Counted from the first letter of the stretch, positions 36,097-48,895 are shown. The stretch is 64,000 bases of DNA from Salinisphaera sp. G21_0 (GCF_017744115.1 NZ_JAGHQW010000013.1:1-64000), one strand, 5' to 3'. Numbers and translations: made by a program. Notes: generated by a model not told the origin, from the letters alone.

Positions 36097-36439
36097 TGCC
36101 CAATCCCTGGCACTCAGTTTTTTTGATGATTTGCGGTATCCAATTGCCAGATGCTGTCATGCCAACTGAATCTGCATCAGGCTTTCTGGTGAGAAGACAT
36201 TGCATCTTTTACCCAATTTTAAACCCGAAAACTGAAGTACCAGGATTTAATCTATTAAAGGTTCCTTTCCTTTGATCAATGGGTCAGCAATCAGCAGAAA
36301 ACCCAAAACCCGGTTTAAAATGCCAAGAGGTGCGTTAACCAACCTTTACAGCTTATCGTTATTCATGGCCATTGATCCGGTTTTATTCAACGAATAACGT
36401 TTACTTTGACCAATTGTTCGCAAAAATTAGCAAAATGAA
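36097..36439. other. intergenic region between ispH and the minor-pilin operon
   Basis: 343 bp upstream of fimU on the minus strand. It should carry the pilin operon promoter. I looked for a sigma-54 site (TGGCAC-N5-TTGC) on the minus strand and did not find a good one. No hairpin terminator for ispH is obvious. Confidence 0.35.
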
Positions 36440-37390
36440 TTAATCAGAAACCGCTTTCAAACGCAGCTCTTTCGGCATGGTAAAGACAATATTCTCTTCT
36501 TTGCCAGCCAGCTCTTCCGGTAATTCTGCGCCCAGTTCTTTTAACCGCGTGATAACGCCCTGAACCAGAATATCCGGTGCCGAAGCGCCTGCTGTGATAC
36601 CAATGGATGCCTTGTCCACCAGCCATCCCGGTTTGATATCTTCGGCATTATCCACCAGATAAGCTTCAGCCCCCGAGCGCTCGGCCAGTTCCCGCAGTCG
36701 GTTGGAGTTTGAGCTGTTCACTGAACCGACTACCAACACCAGGTCACACTGTCCCGCCAGAATTTTTACCGCATCCTGCCGGTTCTGCGTGGCATAGCAA
36801 ATATCATCTTTTCTTGGTCCCTGTATCTCAGGGAACTTGAGACGCAGGGCTTCAATCACTTTAGCAGTGTCATCCATGGAGAGGGTTGTCTGGGTGACAT
36901 AGGCCAGTCTGGAAGGGTCTGCTACCTCAAGAGCACGAACATCGCCTTCGTTCTCAACCAGATACATCGCACCACCGTTTCGCGAGTCATACTGCCCCAT
37001 GGTGCCTTCCACTTCAGGGTGTCCATGGTGACCAATCAGTACACACTCCATGCCATCCCGGGAATAACGCACCACTTCCATATGAACTTTTTTTACCAGC
37101 GGGCAGGAGGCATCAAACACTTTCAGGCCTCGACGTTGTGCCTCATCTTCTACCGCCCGGGAAACACCGTGGGCACTGAAAATAACGATGACGTCATCCG
37201 GTACCTGATCCAGCTCATCGACAAAGATTGCCCCACGCTCTTTCAGGTTTTCCACCACAAACTTGTTGTGGACCACCTCATGACGGACGTAAATAGGAGG
37301 ACCGAAAACATCAAGCGCCCGGCTGACGATCTCAATGGCACGGTCCACACCTGCACAAAAGCCACGGGGATTAGCCAGTTTGATTTTCAT
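36440..37390 (-). CDS. ispH: 4-hydroxy-3-methylbut-2-enyl diphosphate reductase
   Basis: 316 residues from ATG at 37390 ([18 protein letters not shown]), the same length as E. coli IspH. A TTG at 37444 overlapping the fkpB stop would add 18 residues not seen in the family. A 4Fe-4S enzyme making IPP and DMAPP in the last step of the MEP pathway. Visible: the cluster cysteines in [16 protein letters not shown] and [14 protein letters not shown], and [11 protein letters not shown] with the catalytic Glu. Follows fkpB in the conserved order ribF-ileS-lspA-fkpB-ispH. Confidence 0.96.
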   Translation of the reverse strand: MKIKLANPRGFCAGVDRAIEIVSRALDVFGPPIYVRHEVVHNKFVVENLKERGAIFVDELDQVPDDVIVIFSAHGVSRAVEDEAQRRGLKVFDASCPLVKKVHMEVVRYSRDGMECVLIGHHGHPEVEGTMGQYDSRNGGAMYLVENEGDVRALEVADPSRLAYVTQTTLSMDDTAKVIEALRLKFPEIQGPRKDDICYATQNRQDAVKILAGQCDLVLVVGSVNSSNSNRLRELAERSGAEAYLVDNAEDIKPGWLVDKASIGITAGASAPDILVQGVITRLKELGAELPEELAGKEENIVFTMPKELRLKAVSD

Positions 37391-37440
37391 AGGGGAATCA
37401 CCAACCTTTTCTGTCACTGCTTTATGGCTCTGGTTATCGC

Positions 37441-37878
37441 TCAAGGCGTCTCTACATCCAGAATCTGTACCTCAAAGGTCAGGTGCCGACCTGCCAGAGG
37501 GTGATTGAAGTCAACTTCAACCATTTCATCATCAAAATTTCTGACCACGCCGGGAAGCTCACTGTTAGCCGCGTCAGAAAAGGACATCACCAGCCCTTCC
37601 TCCAGCTCAACCCCACTGGCAAAACTGCCCCTTGGGATGCGCTGCAGATTATTGGGATTCGGCATACCAAACGCTTTTTCCGGAGGAATCCGGGACACCC
37701 GGTCTTCACCCGACGCCAAGCCATACAGCGTTTCTTCAAATCCTTCCGGGAGATTACCATCACCGATGATCAGGGATGCCGGTTTCTCCGCTGGTGTGCT
37801 GTCCACCACACTCCCATCATCCAGCTTCAGGGAAAAATGCAGAGTGACCTTGCTGCCTTTCTCAATTACTGCTGACAC
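37441..37878 (-). CDS. fkpB: FKBP-type peptidyl-prolyl isomerase, SlpA/FkpB
   Basis: 145 residues. SlyD-like [23 protein letters not shown] at the N-terminus, [13 protein letters not shown], the inserted flap region [18 protein letters not shown] and the C-terminal [21 protein letters not shown]. Cytoplasmic proline isomerase/chaperone. Lies 20 bp after lspA, and its stop is followed directly by ispH, the usual order in gammaproteobacteria. Confidence 0.93.
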   Translation of the reverse strand: MSAVIEKGSKVTLHFSLKLDDGSVVDSTPAEKPASLIIGDGNLPEGFEETLYGLASGEDRVSRIPPEKAFGMPNPNNLQRIPRGSFASGVELEEGLVMSFSDAANSELPGVVRNFDDEMVEVDFNHPLAGRHLTFEVQILDVETP

Positions 37879-37898
37879 AGTGACTCGCTCCTGCTCTT

Positions 37899-38405
37899 CT
37901 ATTTATCGTTGCTGCTACTTTCCACCGAAGGATTACTCCGGAACATATCCAGAATCAACATGCCGGCTCCCACCGTAATGGCCGTATCCGCCAGATTGAA
38001 CGCTGGAAAATACCAGTTTTTGTAGTAAAACAACAGAAAGTCGGTGACATGACCGTGCAACAACCGGTCAATCAAATTCCCCAACGCACCGCCCAGTATT
38101 AATGACAGAGAGCAGGCCTGCCAGTTTTCCCCTGAGCGAAGCTGCTTCAACCACCCCACCAGCATGATGCTGACGATAATGGCCACACTACTGAGAAACC
38201 AGCGCTGCCAACCGGACGCATCACTGAGAAAACTGAATGCAGCACCGGTATTGTAGGCAAGGGTCAGGGAAAAGAAGGGCAATACCGGTAATTGCTGGTA
38301 AAGGGAAAACTCCTCTATAACCCACCATTTTATCAGTTGGTCAAGGGCGAACACGATGGCACTGAGCCAGAGCCAGTGAAGCTTTCCTGAAGTATTACTC
38401 TGCAT
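37899..38405 (-). CDS. lspA: lipoprotein signal peptidase (SPase II)
   Basis: 168 residues, four membrane helices. The two catalytic Asp lie in GNLIDRLLHGHVTDF and AFNLADTAITVG, with the conserved AYNTGAAFSFL. Cleaves diacylglyceryl prolipoproteins at the inner membrane. Normally co-transcribed with ileS, but here 373 bp with a hairpin terminator and a mobile element separate them, so lspA-fkpB-ispH may need its own promoter within 38406-38560. Confidence 0.96.
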   Translation of the reverse strand: MQSNTSGKLHWLWLSAIVFALDQLIKWWVIEEFSLYQQLPVLPFFSLTLAYNTGAAFSFLSDASGWQRWFLSSVAIIVSIMLVGWLKQLRSGENWQACSLSLILGGALGNLIDRLLHGHVTDFLLFYYKNWYFPAFNLADTAITVGAGMLILDMFRSNPSVESSSNDK

Positions 38406-38564
38406 GGCCGGTTCCTGCTAAAAAATCCATATTATTCAGTGAGTCCTGTCAATACTAAGTGTCTTGAACCGCTGGGGGATAGTGCGAATTACCGAAATCC
38501 ATAAGAATTTAACAAGTTACAACACCCCAACGTTAAACAACAGGTCATAAAATGGACTTCTACC

Positions 38565-38598
38565 CAAAAAAATACCCGGCACTGACCGGGTATTTTTT
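38565..38598. terminator. strong hairpin between ileS and lspA
   Basis: AAAAAATACCCGG, a 6-base loop region, then CCGGGTATTTTTT: a symmetrical stem flanked by an A-run and a T-run, able to act as a Rho-independent terminator in both directions. It would stop ileS transcripts before lspA. Confidence 0.75.
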
Positions 38599-38610
38599 AT
38601 GGCAAAAGCC

Positions 38611-38774
38611 AGGAGGCTACCCGAGAATAGCGCCCGTAGCGAGGATGGCAGAAAATTGAGGATAAAAATTCCGTTTTGTGAGGTGAATAGCGGGGCTATT
38701 TGCCGAACAAAACGGAATTTTTAGACCAATTTGCTGCCACCGCAGTAGGGCAGTCTATTCTCGAACAGCCTCCT
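38611..38774 (-). mobile_element. MITE-like element, family B, copy 1
   Basis: 164 bp with ends AGGAGGCTACCCGAGAATAG and CTATTCTCGAACAGCCTCCT. In the middle is a hairpin with arms AAAAATTCCGTTTTGT and ACAAAACGGAATTTTT around a conserved loop with CTATTTG. Inserted in reverse orientation relative to copies 2 and 3, ending four bases from the ileS stop codon. Non-coding. Confidence 0.8.
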
Positions 38775-38778
38775 GGTA

Positions 38779-41625
38779 TCAGGCAAATTGCCGCTGTTCG
38801 CCACTGCCTTCTACGTTTGCGACACAACGGCCACAAAGCTCCGGATGTTCAGCAATGGTCCCGACATCTTCGCGGCGATGCCAGCAACGCTCGCACTTCT
38901 TGTGCCCGGACTTCTCAACCAGCACTTTGAGTCCTGCCAGTTCAGTAGCCGCAGCATCACCCGCATCCGCCAGAGGCTTAACGGTAGCCGCAGAGGTAAT
39001 TAGCACAAACCGCAACTCATTACCCAGACGGTTCAGTTTTTCTGTCAGCGCCTCATCGGCAAACAGAGTCACTTCCGCTTCCAGAGAGCCACCGATGGTT
39101 CCAGCCACACGGGCATCTTCGAGGGCTTTGTTCACTGCCGTCTTCACGTCCAGAATCGTATTCCAGAACTCACGGCCCAGCTCATCACCCTCCAGACTGT
39201 TCAGCCCTTCGTACCAGGTTTCCAGGAAAACAGATGCTCCACGCTGCCCGGGCATCGCTTCCCAGATTTCGTCGGCGGTAAAGCTGGTGATGGGTGCCAT
39301 CCAGCGGACAAAGGCCTCGATGATACGGTACATCGCAGTTTGACAGCTGCGACGGGCCAGACTGTTCTGCGCAGTGGTATACTGACGGTCCTTGATGATA
39401 TCCAGATAGAAACCACCCAGATCCAGTGAGCAGAAATTGTGAACTTTCTGGTAGACCGAAAGGAAGTTGTAGCTGTTGTACGCATCCACCACTTCATTTT
39501 GCAGTCTCAGGGTACGATCCACAGCCCACTTATCCAGTGACAGCATATCCTCCCAGGCAACCGCATCGGTTTCTGGGTTGAAACCGGTGAGGTTGGACAA
39601 CAGGAAGCGTGCGGTATTACGAATACGACGATAGCTGTCTGCCGTGCGCTTGAGGATATCATCAGAAACGGTCATTTCTGAGGTATAGTCTGTGGCAGAG
39701 ACCCAGAGACGCAGGATATCCGCGCCCAGAGACTTGAAGACCTTCTGGGGAGCAATCACATTACCCAGCGACTTGGACATCTTCCGGCCATTGGCATCCA
39801 CGGTGAAGCCATGGGTCAGCAGGCCTTTGTAGGGTGGCACACCCTGCATGGCAATACTGGTTTTCAGGGACGACTGGAACCAGCCACGGTGCTGGTCAGA
39901 ACCTTCCAGATAGAGGTCTGCGGGGAATTGCAGCCCATCACGTCGCTCGATCACCGAATAGTGAGTAACACCGGAATCAAACCAGACATCCAGAGTATCG
40001 GTCACTTTCACATACTGCTCAGCATCTTCAGCACCGAGCATATCCGCAGGTTCCAGATCAAACCAGGCGTCCATCCCCTCCTGCTCAACTTTCAGCGCGA
40101 CTTGTTCGATCAGTGCCTGAGTTTCCGGATGCAGCTCTTCGGTCTCTTTATGGATAAACAGCGCGATCGGTACACCCCAGGTACGCTGACGGGAGATACA
40201 CCAGTCCGGGCTCTGGCCCAGCATGGCTTCCATCCGGTTACGGCCCCACTCGGGGGTAAACACGACACCTTTCAGGGAATCCATAGCGGTATCCAGCAGG
40301 TGTTCTTTGGTCATGCTGATAAACCACTGAGGCGTGGCACGGAAAATCAGCGGTGTTTTGGTACGCCAGCAGTGAGGGTAGCTGTGCGTCAGTTTCTCCT
40401 GAGCCAGCAGTCGACCTTTCTCAACCAGAACCTCAACCACTTTCGGGTCAACCTTGTAAACGTGCTCACCGGCAAACAGTTCTACGTTGGCACGGTAATA
40501 ACCACTGTCGTCCAGATAGTTCAGGGTACCGATACCGTAGTGACGCCCCACATTAAAGTCATCAACACCGTGGTCAGGTGCCGTATGAACATTACCGGTA
40601 CCCGCGTCAATGGTGACGTGGTCACCCAGTATCAGCGGCAGTTCCCGGTCATAGAATGGATGGGCAACTTTCTTGTTTTCAAACGCTGCGCCCTTTGCCC
40701 GGGCAATGATCGTGTAGTCTTCAATGCCATAACGCTGCATGGCACTGGCTACCAGGGCTTCAGCAAGAACCAGACGGGCAGGTTCACCATTCACCTGACA
40801 CTGCACCAGGGCATAATCCAACTCGCCCCCCATGCTGACCGCCTGGGAGGATGGCAGAGTCCATGGCGTTGTCGTCCAGATAACAACGGCAACTTCGCCT
40901 TCACCTTTCTCTACTGAAGAGCCACCTTCAAAAGTAAACGCGCTTAACAGATCGGCTTCATCAATGGCAGCGTAACGCACGTCAATCTGGGTAGAGGTTT
41001 TATCCTGATACTCAACTTCTGCTTCCGCCAGAGCAGAGCCACCGACAACACTCCAGTAAACCGGTTTATAGCCTTTGACCAGGTGGCCATTGGCAGCAAT
41101 TTTGCCAAGGGAACGGATGATGTCAGCTTCGGTCTGAAAGTCCATGGTCAGGTATGGCTTGTCCCAATCACCAAACACCCCCATGCGCTTGAAGTCTTCA
41201 CGCTGGCCATCCACCTGCTTGGCGGCGTATTCACGGCACTTTTTGCGGAAGGTTTTGAAATCCACTTTATCGCCGGCCTTGCCGAGCATACCTTCGACCT
41301 TATGCTCAATCGGCAGGCCATGGCAGTCCCAGCCCGGAACGTAAGGAGCATCGTAGCCATCGAGTGTTTTGGCTTTAACGATAATATCCTTCAGGATCTT
41401 GTTAACGGCATGGCCGATGTGGATATCACCATTGGCATAGGGAGGGCCATCATGGAGAATAAACTTTTCCCGTCCCTGGCTGATCTTGCGAATTTCTTCG
41501 TAGAGATCCATGTCATACCAGCGCTTGAGCATTTGTGGCTCACGCTGGGCCAAATTGCCGCGCATCGGAAAATCGGTCTGCGGCAAATTCAATGTATGCT
41601 TGTAGTCGGACTTTTCAGAAGACAT
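38779..41625 (-). CDS. ileS: isoleucyl-tRNA synthetase
   Basis: 948 residues. Class I synthetase: the HIGH box reads HIGH in [16 protein letters not shown] in [11 protein letters not shown], and the editing domain (CP1) includes [12 protein letters not shown]. The C-terminal zinc site is [12 protein letters not shown] with LCGRCVANV. Charges tRNA-Ile and proofreads valine. Length equals that of E. coli. Lies 67 bp after ribF. Confidence 0.98.
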   Translation of the reverse strand: MSSEKSDYKHTLNLPQTDFPMRGNLAQREPQMLKRWYDMDLYEEIRKISQGREKFILHDGPPYANGDIHIGHAVNKILKDIIVKAKTLDGYDAPYVPGWDCHGLPIEHKVEGMLGKAGDKVDFKTFRKKCREYAAKQVDGQREDFKRMGVFGDWDKPYLTMDFQTEADIIRSLGKIAANGHLVKGYKPVYWSVVGGSALAEAEVEYQDKTSTQIDVRYAAIDEADLLSAFTFEGGSSVEKGEGEVAVVIWTTTPWTLPSSQAVSMGGELDYALVQCQVNGEPARLVLAEALVASAMQRYGIEDYTIIARAKGAAFENKKVAHPFYDRELPLILGDHVTIDAGTGNVHTAPDHGVDDFNVGRHYGIGTLNYLDDSGYYRANVELFAGEHVYKVDPKVVEVLVEKGRLLAQEKLTHSYPHCWRTKTPLIFRATPQWFISMTKEHLLDTAMDSLKGVVFTPEWGRNRMEAMLGQSPDWCISRQRTWGVPIALFIHKETEELHPETQALIEQVALKVEQEGMDAWFDLEPADMLGAEDAEQYVKVTDTLDVWFDSGVTHYSVIERRDGLQFPADLYLEGSDQHRGWFQSSLKTSIAMQGVPPYKGLLTHGFTVDANGRKMSKSLGNVIAPQKVFKSLGADILRLWVSATDYTSEMTVSDDILKRTADSYRRIRNTARFLLSNLTGFNPETDAVAWEDMLSLDKWAVDRTLRLQNEVVDAYNSYNFLSVYQKVHNFCSLDLGGFYLDIIKDRQYTTAQNSLARRSCQTAMYRIIEAFVRWMAPITSFTADEIWEAMPGQRGASVFLETWYEGLNSLEGDELGREFWNTILDVKTAVNKALEDARVAGTIGGSLEAEVTLFADEALTEKLNRLGNELRFVLITSAATVKPLADAGDAAATELAGLKVLVEKSGHKKCERCWHRREDVGTIAEHPELCGRCVANVEGSGEQRQFA

Positions 41626-41692
41626 AAGTTGTTTACCGGAACCTCTACGGACGATTCATCACAGCTATTTATTTAAAAAGCCTGCGGGTTAT

Positions 41693-42607
41693 TTAAAAAA
41701 GCTTGCGGGCTGTTTCAATATCATTGGCAATCGCTGCCCGCAAGGCTTCAAGCGATTCAAATTTCTGTTCATCCCTGATCTTTTCAACAAACTCTACCCG
41801 CAGGGTCTGATCATACAGATCCCCCTTGAAGTCGAGCATATGGACTTCCAGCAGCGGTTTAACGCCGGATACCGATGGCCTGACGCCCAGGTTGGCAACC
41901 GCATTAAAACGATGTCCATCCACCAGTGTACGAACAGCAAACACACCCCGCAAAGGCAGACGTCGACGACATACCCTGATGTTCGCCGTGGGGAAGCCCA
42001 GGGTTCTGCCCAGCTGCTGCCCCTTTACTACCCGGCCAATCATGGTAAATGGTCTGCCCAGCATATGTTCCGCTTCGGAAAACTTATTTTCCGCCAGCGC
42101 ATCACGAATGCGGGTACTGCTGATACGCCCTTGCTGCATTAATACGGTCTGGGTATCACAGACTTCAAAACCGTAGCGCTCACCCATCAGTTCCAGATGG
42201 GTAAAATCGCCTTTGCGGTCACAGCCGTAGCGAAAGTCATCACCCACAATCAGGTAGCGAATATCCAGACCTTCAACCAGTGCCCGGAAGACAAAATCAT
42301 CAGCACTGAGGCCGCGCAGCCGGTCATTGAAAGGCAGACAGAGCACCTGATCCACATGATTTTCCGCCAGCAGCGCCAGTTTCTCCCGCAGGCTGGACAG
42401 CCTCGCGGGTGCATCAACCTGAAAATACTCCCTGGGCTGGGGCTCAAAGGTGATAACGCATACCCTGGCGTCCAGCTCAAACGCCTGTTGTTTCAGGGCC
42501 TCAAGAATTGTCCTGTGGCCCACATGCACACCATCAAAATTCCCGATGGTGGCCACGCATCTCTGATGTTCTGGCCTGATATTGTGCAACCCGCGGATCA
42601 ACTGCAT
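41693..42607 (-). CDS. ribF: bifunctional riboflavin kinase / FAD synthetase
   Basis: 304 residues. N-terminal adenylyltransferase with IGNFDGVHVGH and SSTRIRDALA; C-terminal flavokinase with VVKGQQLGRTLGFPTANI and RPSVSG, ending in a helix with FESLEALRAAI. Makes FMN and FAD from riboflavin. First of the ribF-ileS pair and 138 bp downstream of murJ in the same direction. Confidence 0.96.
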   Translation of the reverse strand: MQLIRGLHNIRPEHQRCVATIGNFDGVHVGHRTILEALKQQAFELDARVCVITFEPQPREYFQVDAPARLSSLREKLALLAENHVDQVLCLPFNDRLRGLSADDFVFRALVEGLDIRYLIVGDDFRYGCDRKGDFTHLELMGERYGFEVCDTQTVLMQQGRISSTRIRDALAENKFSEAEHMLGRPFTMIGRVVKGQQLGRTLGFPTANIRVCRRRLPLRGVFAVRTLVDGHRFNAVANLGVRPSVSGVKPLLEVHMLDFKGDLYDQTLRVEFVEKIRDEQKFESLEALRAAIANDIETARKLF

Positions 42608-42745
42608 GGAGGGGCTCGGACTCCCTTACTTCCTGTATTCAACCATTGTTGAAAAAATGTTGACGATGAAGCCGGGCAGTATACCCCAGCCGGTTCCATG
42701 GGTCACTGAGTTGGGAAAGCAGCCGGGAAAATTATGGAAAAACAG

Positions 42746-44323
42746 TTAATGCCTGAATTGCCCGGGCCTGACACCACTGAGCAAAAGCACACCGATGTAA
42801 ACCGCCATTCCGGACAGGACCAGCAGGCCAGTCTGGGATACTCGCTCCCATAGTGACCAGGCCAGCCATTGTCCAATATCTTCGGCCAGCCAGATCAGCG
42901 CAGCCGCCATCACCAGGTTAGCAGCCAGCAGCCGGGCAAAATAAACCAGCCAGCCACTGGCAGGCTGATAAACCCGGGACCGTCGCAAACCACGATACAG
43001 CAAGCCCGCATTCAGAAAAGCCGACATAGTTGTGGCCAGTGCCAGCCCGGCATGTTGCAGGGGGAATACCAGAATCAGGTTAAACACCATATTCGCAACC
43101 ATCGCGATAATGGCAATTTTTACCGGCGTTTTGGTGTCCTGACGGGCAAAATAACCAGGTGCCAGCACTTTGATCAACATGAAAGCAATCAAGCCAAGAG
43201 AGTAGGCCTGCAAACTCATGGCGGACATCAGTACATCACGGTCCGTCATCTCGCCATAGTCAAACAGGGTCGCGATTAATGGCCCGGCCAGAATAAACAG
43301 CGCAACTGCCGCCGGTACACCAATCAGCAATACCAGACGAATAGCCCAATCCAGTGTTCTGGAGAAATGCCCATCGTTTGCTTCCGCATGCCTGGCCGAG
43401 AGGCTGGGCAGAATCACCGTGGCAATGGCGATACCAAACACGCCCAGTGGCAGCTCGGATAAGCGGTCAGAGTAATACAGCCAGGAGACACTGCCCGTTT
43501 GCAGGAAAGAGGCCAGCACCGTATCCAGCAGCAGGTTGATCTGACTGACAGAAACCCCGAACAGCGCCGGCACCATCAGTGTCATGATTCTACGGCTGCC
43601 CTCATGTTGAGGCCCCCATTGAGGCATGGGCAGAAGGCGAATCTGCAATAGAAATGGCATCTGCAGCAACAGTTGGGAAATACCCGCAATCGCTACTCCC
43701 CAGGCCAGCGCCATAACCGGCTGATCAAAATAGGGCGTTAGCAGAAGCGTTGAGCCAATCAAACTCAGATTCAGCAACACGGGAGTAAATGCCGGTACTG
43801 CAAATCGCCCATAGGTATTCAGGATTGAGCCCGCCAGCGCGGTCAGGGAAATCAACAGCAGGTAAGGAAAAGTAATCCGCAGCATGTCACCGGCAAGTGC
43901 CAGTTTTGCCGGTTCATTGATAAAGCCCGGAGCAAACAGCCGGATCAATATCGGAGCCGCCAAAACACCCACAACCGTCACCAGCAGCAATATCCCTGCC
44001 AGGGTTCCACTTACGCGGCTGACCAGTTCGCGGACATCGTCAAAGGTTCGTTTAGAACGATATTCCGACAACACCGGCACAAAGGCCTGAGAAAACGCCC
44101 CTTCAGCAAACAGGCGACGAAGAAAATTCGGGATTTTGAACGCCACAAAAAAGGCATCCGCTGAGGCTGTCGAACCAAAGTAGCCAGCAACCACCACATC
44201 CCTGGCCAGACCGAGTACCCGGGAGAGCATGGTCATTATCCCCACCACCAGGCTGGATCTCAGCAATCCGGATTTTTTCGATTCAGGCTGATTGGCTGGC
44301 GGGCTGTTATCGGAATCACTCAT
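42746..44323 (-). CDS. murJ: lipid II flippase MurJ
   Basis: 525 residues from ATG at 44323; 13 further upstream codons are possible but less likely. Polytopic MOP-superfamily protein with about 14 helices, MviN signatures TMLSRVLGLARDVVVAGYFG and FRRLFAEGAFSQAFVPVL. Moves lipid II across the inner membrane for peptidoglycan synthesis. Divergent from rpsT, as in Pseudomonas-type gene order. Confidence 0.96.
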   Translation of the reverse strand: MSDSDNSPPANQPESKKSGLLRSSLVVGIMTMLSRVLGLARDVVVAGYFGSTASADAFFVAFKIPNFLRRLFAEGAFSQAFVPVLSEYRSKRTFDDVRELVSRVSGTLAGILLLVTVVGVLAAPILIRLFAPGFINEPAKLALAGDMLRITFPYLLLISLTALAGSILNTYGRFAVPAFTPVLLNLSLIGSTLLLTPYFDQPVMALAWGVAIAGISQLLLQMPFLLQIRLLPMPQWGPQHEGSRRIMTLMVPALFGVSVSQINLLLDTVLASFLQTGSVSWLYYSDRLSELPLGVFGIAIATVILPSLSARHAEANDGHFSRTLDWAIRLVLLIGVPAAVALFILAGPLIATLFDYGEMTDRDVLMSAMSLQAYSLGLIAFMLIKVLAPGYFARQDTKTPVKIAIIAMVANMVFNLILVFPLQHAGLALATTMSAFLNAGLLYRGLRRSRVYQPASGWLVYFARLLAANLVMAAALIWLAEDIGQWLAWSLWERVSQTGLLVLSGMAVYIGVLLLSGVRPGQFRH

Positions 44324-44497
44324 GTTGCAATTGAATGTAAAAGCATAAGAATAAACAGCCAATCATATCCAAGGTAATTGCGATTGCCACATATATTGTG
44401 AAAATCGCTGGTTTTGCCCAAAAACAGTGTCACCTTCCGGACCGTCAAAAAACGCCACAGTCCGGCAGATTTAAAGCCCTGCAGGCAGTATGCCGTA

Positions 44498-44526
44498 TTG
44501 ACAAGACCGGCCTGAGTCGGCATAGT
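44498..44526 (+). promoter_or_regulatory. candidate sigma-70 promoter of rpsT
   Basis: TTGACA (44498-44503), 17-base spacer, CATAGT (44521-44526). It would give an rpsT leader of about 210 bases that includes the short tandem repeats at 44542-44611. Confidence 0.5.
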
Positions 44527-44541
44527 TCGGCGGCTAAATAG

Positions 44542-44611
44542 CCTTGAGCCCAGATACAGCCTTGAGCCAGGTATAGCCCTGAGCTGGATAAAGCCCTGAG
44601 CTAAATGAAAG
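44542..44611 (+). repeat. four 17-18-bp tandem repeats in the rpsT leader
   Basis: Consecutive degenerate units CCTTGAGCCCAGATACAG, CCTTGAGCCAGGTATAG, CCCTGAGCTGGATAAAG and CCCTGAGCTAAATGAAAG. They lie between the predicted promoter and rpsT. The remaining part of the 418-bp gap to murJ shows nothing else recognisable. Confidence 0.75.
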
Positions 44612-44741
44612 TGGGATATGGGCTGACAATGTCTTACCCGGGGCATTGCCAGTAACTGCGGCAAACAACCTATTCCATGCAGGGTGCCCCAAAGCCGCCC
44701 TGAGACAACCCGAACGAAATTGAATTTCCAGGAGCACCGAA

Positions 44742-45011
44742 ATGGCAAACTCTCCTTCTGCACGCAAGCGCGCCCGTCAGGCTGAAAACCGTCGTCAGCA
44801 CAACGCCAGCCTGCGTTCCATGGTTCGCACTTCTATCAAGAAGGTGATCAAGGCGATCGACACCAGAGACGTTGAAGCCGCTAAAGCTGCCTTCACTGCA
44901 GCGGTACCTGTGATCGACCGTATGGCCGACAAGGGCATCATCCACAAGAACAAGGCTGCTCGTCACAAGAGCCGTTTGAACGCTCAGATCAAGGCCCTGG
45001 CAACTGCCTGA
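44742..45011 (+). CDS. rpsT: 30S ribosomal protein S20
   Basis: 89 residues, strongly basic. Starts [18 protein letters not shown] and contains the S20 helices ([42 protein letters not shown]). Binds 16S rRNA early in 30S assembly. Preceded by CAGGAG eight to twelve bases before the ATG. Confidence 0.98.
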   Translation: MANSPSARKRARQAENRRQHNASLRSMVRTSIKKVIKAIDTRDVEAAKAAFTAAVPVIDRMADKGIIHKNKAARHKSRLNAQIKALATA

Positions 45012-45050
45012 GCCTCGCTGAGACAGACAACCACTGCGCGTTGTCAGGAT

Positions 45051-45083
45051 ACAAAAAAACCGGCATTTGCCGGTTTTTTTGTA
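45051..45083. terminator. bidirectional terminator rpsT / proB
   Basis: ACAAAAAAACCGGCA-TTTG-CCGGTTTTTTTGT: perfect stem with A- and T-runs, placed between the converging rpsT and proB. Confidence 0.9.
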
Positions 45084-45092
45084 TCTATACGA

Positions 45093-47455
<2,363 letters not shown>

Positions 47456-47535
47456 TCATCTGCCAATGCCTGCAGGTAAACCCTTAATAGATTTCAGGGC
47501 TTACCTGTAGGCACTGTCCGGCCAATAGATAAACA

Positions 47536-47559
47536 AAAGCCCCGCGATAGCGGGGCTTT
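47536..47559 (-). terminator. terminator after rplU-rpmA
   Basis: Read on the minus strand: GAAAGCCCCG-CTATCG-CGGGGCTTTT followed by GTTT. Located 50 bp after the rpmA stop and before obgE, so obgE probably has its own promoter or depends on read-through. Confidence 0.8.
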
Positions 47560-47610
47560 CAGGGTGAGCCGTCAGCAATCATCAGATAATCACTGACAAC
47601 CCGAACGCCA

Positions 47611-47868
47611 TTATGCAGCAGCTACGCTGACATACTTACGCTTTTTAGGACCCTTCACTTCAAACACGACTTTACCGTCGGCCTTGGCGAACAGGGTGTG
47701 GTCCTTACCGATGCCTACGTTAGCACCAGCGTGGAACTTGGTACCACGCTGACGAACGATGATGGCACCCGCCTGGATAGCCTGACCACCAAAGATTTTG
47801 ACACCAAGGCGTTTACTTTCTGAATCGCGACCGTTGCGGGTACTACCGCCAGCTTTTTTGTGAGCCAT
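47611..47868 (-). CDS. rpmA: 50S ribosomal protein L27
   Basis: 85 residues, starting [19 protein letters not shown] with the L27 core [23 protein letters not shown] split here for brevity. Sits near the peptidyl transferase centre. GAGAGCAAG leads into the ATG. Separated from rplU by 259 bp because of a mobile element, instead of the usual short gap. Confidence 0.98.
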   Translation of the reverse strand: MAHKKAGGSTRNGRDSESKRLGVKIFGGQAIQAGAIIVRQRGTKFHAGANVGIGKDHTLFAKADGKVVFEVKGPKKRKYVSVAAA

Positions 47869-47923
47869 CTTGCTCTCCTTTTATCCCGGACCTGTCGCCG
47901 GCTACCACACCAGAGACCGTCCC

Positions 47924-48086
47924 AGGAGGCTGTCCGAGAATAGACTGCCCTACTGCGGCGACAGCAAATTGGTCTAAAAATTCGCTTTTGTTCGGCAAAT
48001 AGCCCCGCTATTCACCTCACAAAACCGAATTTTTATCCTCAATTTTCTGCCGTCCTCGCTACGGGCGCTATTCTCGGACAGCCTCC
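47924..48086 (+). mobile_element. MITE-like element, family B, copy 2, inside the rplU-rpmA operon
   Basis: About 163 bp, ends AGGAGGCTGTCCGAGAATAG and CTATTCTCGGACAGCCTCC. Central hairpin arms AAAAATTCGCTTTTGT and ACAAAACCGAATTTTT around CAAATAGCCCCGCTATTCAC. Non-coding; no clear target duplication. Confidence 0.85.
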
Positions 48087-48127
48087 AGAAGTATTCAACA
48101 GGTTTAAAAAAAACCTGTCAGCAATAA

Positions 48128-48439
48128 TTAACCGGCAATTCCGGTGATCTTCAGCTCAGTGAACCACTGACGATGGCCCATCTGCTTGCGGTGATGCTTA
48201 CGACGCTTGAACTTGATGATCTTGATTTTTGGACCACGGCCATGGCTGACAACTTCAGCAGTAACCTTGGCACCTTCAACCACTGGAGCACCAACTTTCA
48301 GTTCTTCGCCATTGGCGATCATCAGAACGTCGTTGATTTCCAGACTTTCGCCAGCGGCGTTGCTCAGTTTTTCTACCTTCAGGATTTCTCCTTCGGTAAC
48401 GCGGTACTGCTTACCACCAGTTCTGATAACTGCGTACAT
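48128..48439 (-). CDS. rplU: 50S ribosomal protein L21
   Basis: 103 residues from ATG at 48439 ([17 protein letters not shown]); the 22 upstream codons that are open do not belong to the family. Core [28 protein letters not shown] split over the zone typical of L21. First gene of the rplU-rpmA operon. Confidence 0.98.
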   Translation of the reverse strand: MYAVIRTGGKQYRVTEGEILKVEKLSNAAGESLEINDVLMIANGEELKVGAPVVEGAKVTAEVVSHGRGPKIKIIKFKRRKHHRKQMGHRQWFTELKITGIAG

Positions 48440-48866
48440 GATTTGATCTCCGAAAATCCTTAAGAGCCTCTTTGTCAAAGGCATCCACCGACCCTGGAAA
48501 GGCATGGTGGAATTTTTAGCTATCTAAAAACCACTTCTTTTGAAGCTGACGGCTATTAAAGAAGCTGACGGCTCCAACAAGACCAGTACGGCCTTTCAGT
48601 TACCATCAGGGATGGGCGGCACCTCATGAGCTGAAGGGCAGCTGAAACCAGCTATTGATCAGCAATCCATGACAAAGCGGCACACCGCACCGGATTCTCA
48701 GATAGGGGCGCAAATTTTAAGGGAGTCAAGCCTCACTGGCAAGACCTGTTGGCATTTTATCCTGCCCTGCCCGGTGAAAGGGGTCAGGAGGCCTGCTGCC
48801 TGTTTCGCCGAAATAAGTAAGCACCCTGCAAAGACCCTGTATAAGTGCCTTCATCACCGGCTGCTA
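48440..48866. other. divergent leader region rplU / ispB
   Basis: The 485-bp gap between rplU and ispB. On the ispB side a promoter is annotated separately. On the rplU side no single promoter stands out. No real gene is seen; the short open frames overlap the leaders. Confidence 0.4.
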
Positions 48867-48895
48867 TTGACAGTTGCAGTAGCACTAAATACGAT
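48867..48895 (+). promoter_or_regulatory. sigma-70 promoter of ispB
   Basis: TTGACA (48867-48872), 17-base spacer, TACGAT (48890-48895), 29 bases before the ispB ATG. Confidence 0.6.

Noticed and set aside
36097-36439. Sigma-54 promoter for the minor-pilin operon
   Set aside because: Only a TGGCAC on the wrong strand was found, without the spaced TTGC.
37391-37444. Upstream TTG start for ispH
   Set aside because: Adds 18 residues not present in the family; the ATG at 37390 matches the IspH N-terminus.
39811-40917. Plus-strand 368-codon frame opposite ileS
   Set aside because: Fully antisense to a highly conserved synthetase; no recognisable domain.
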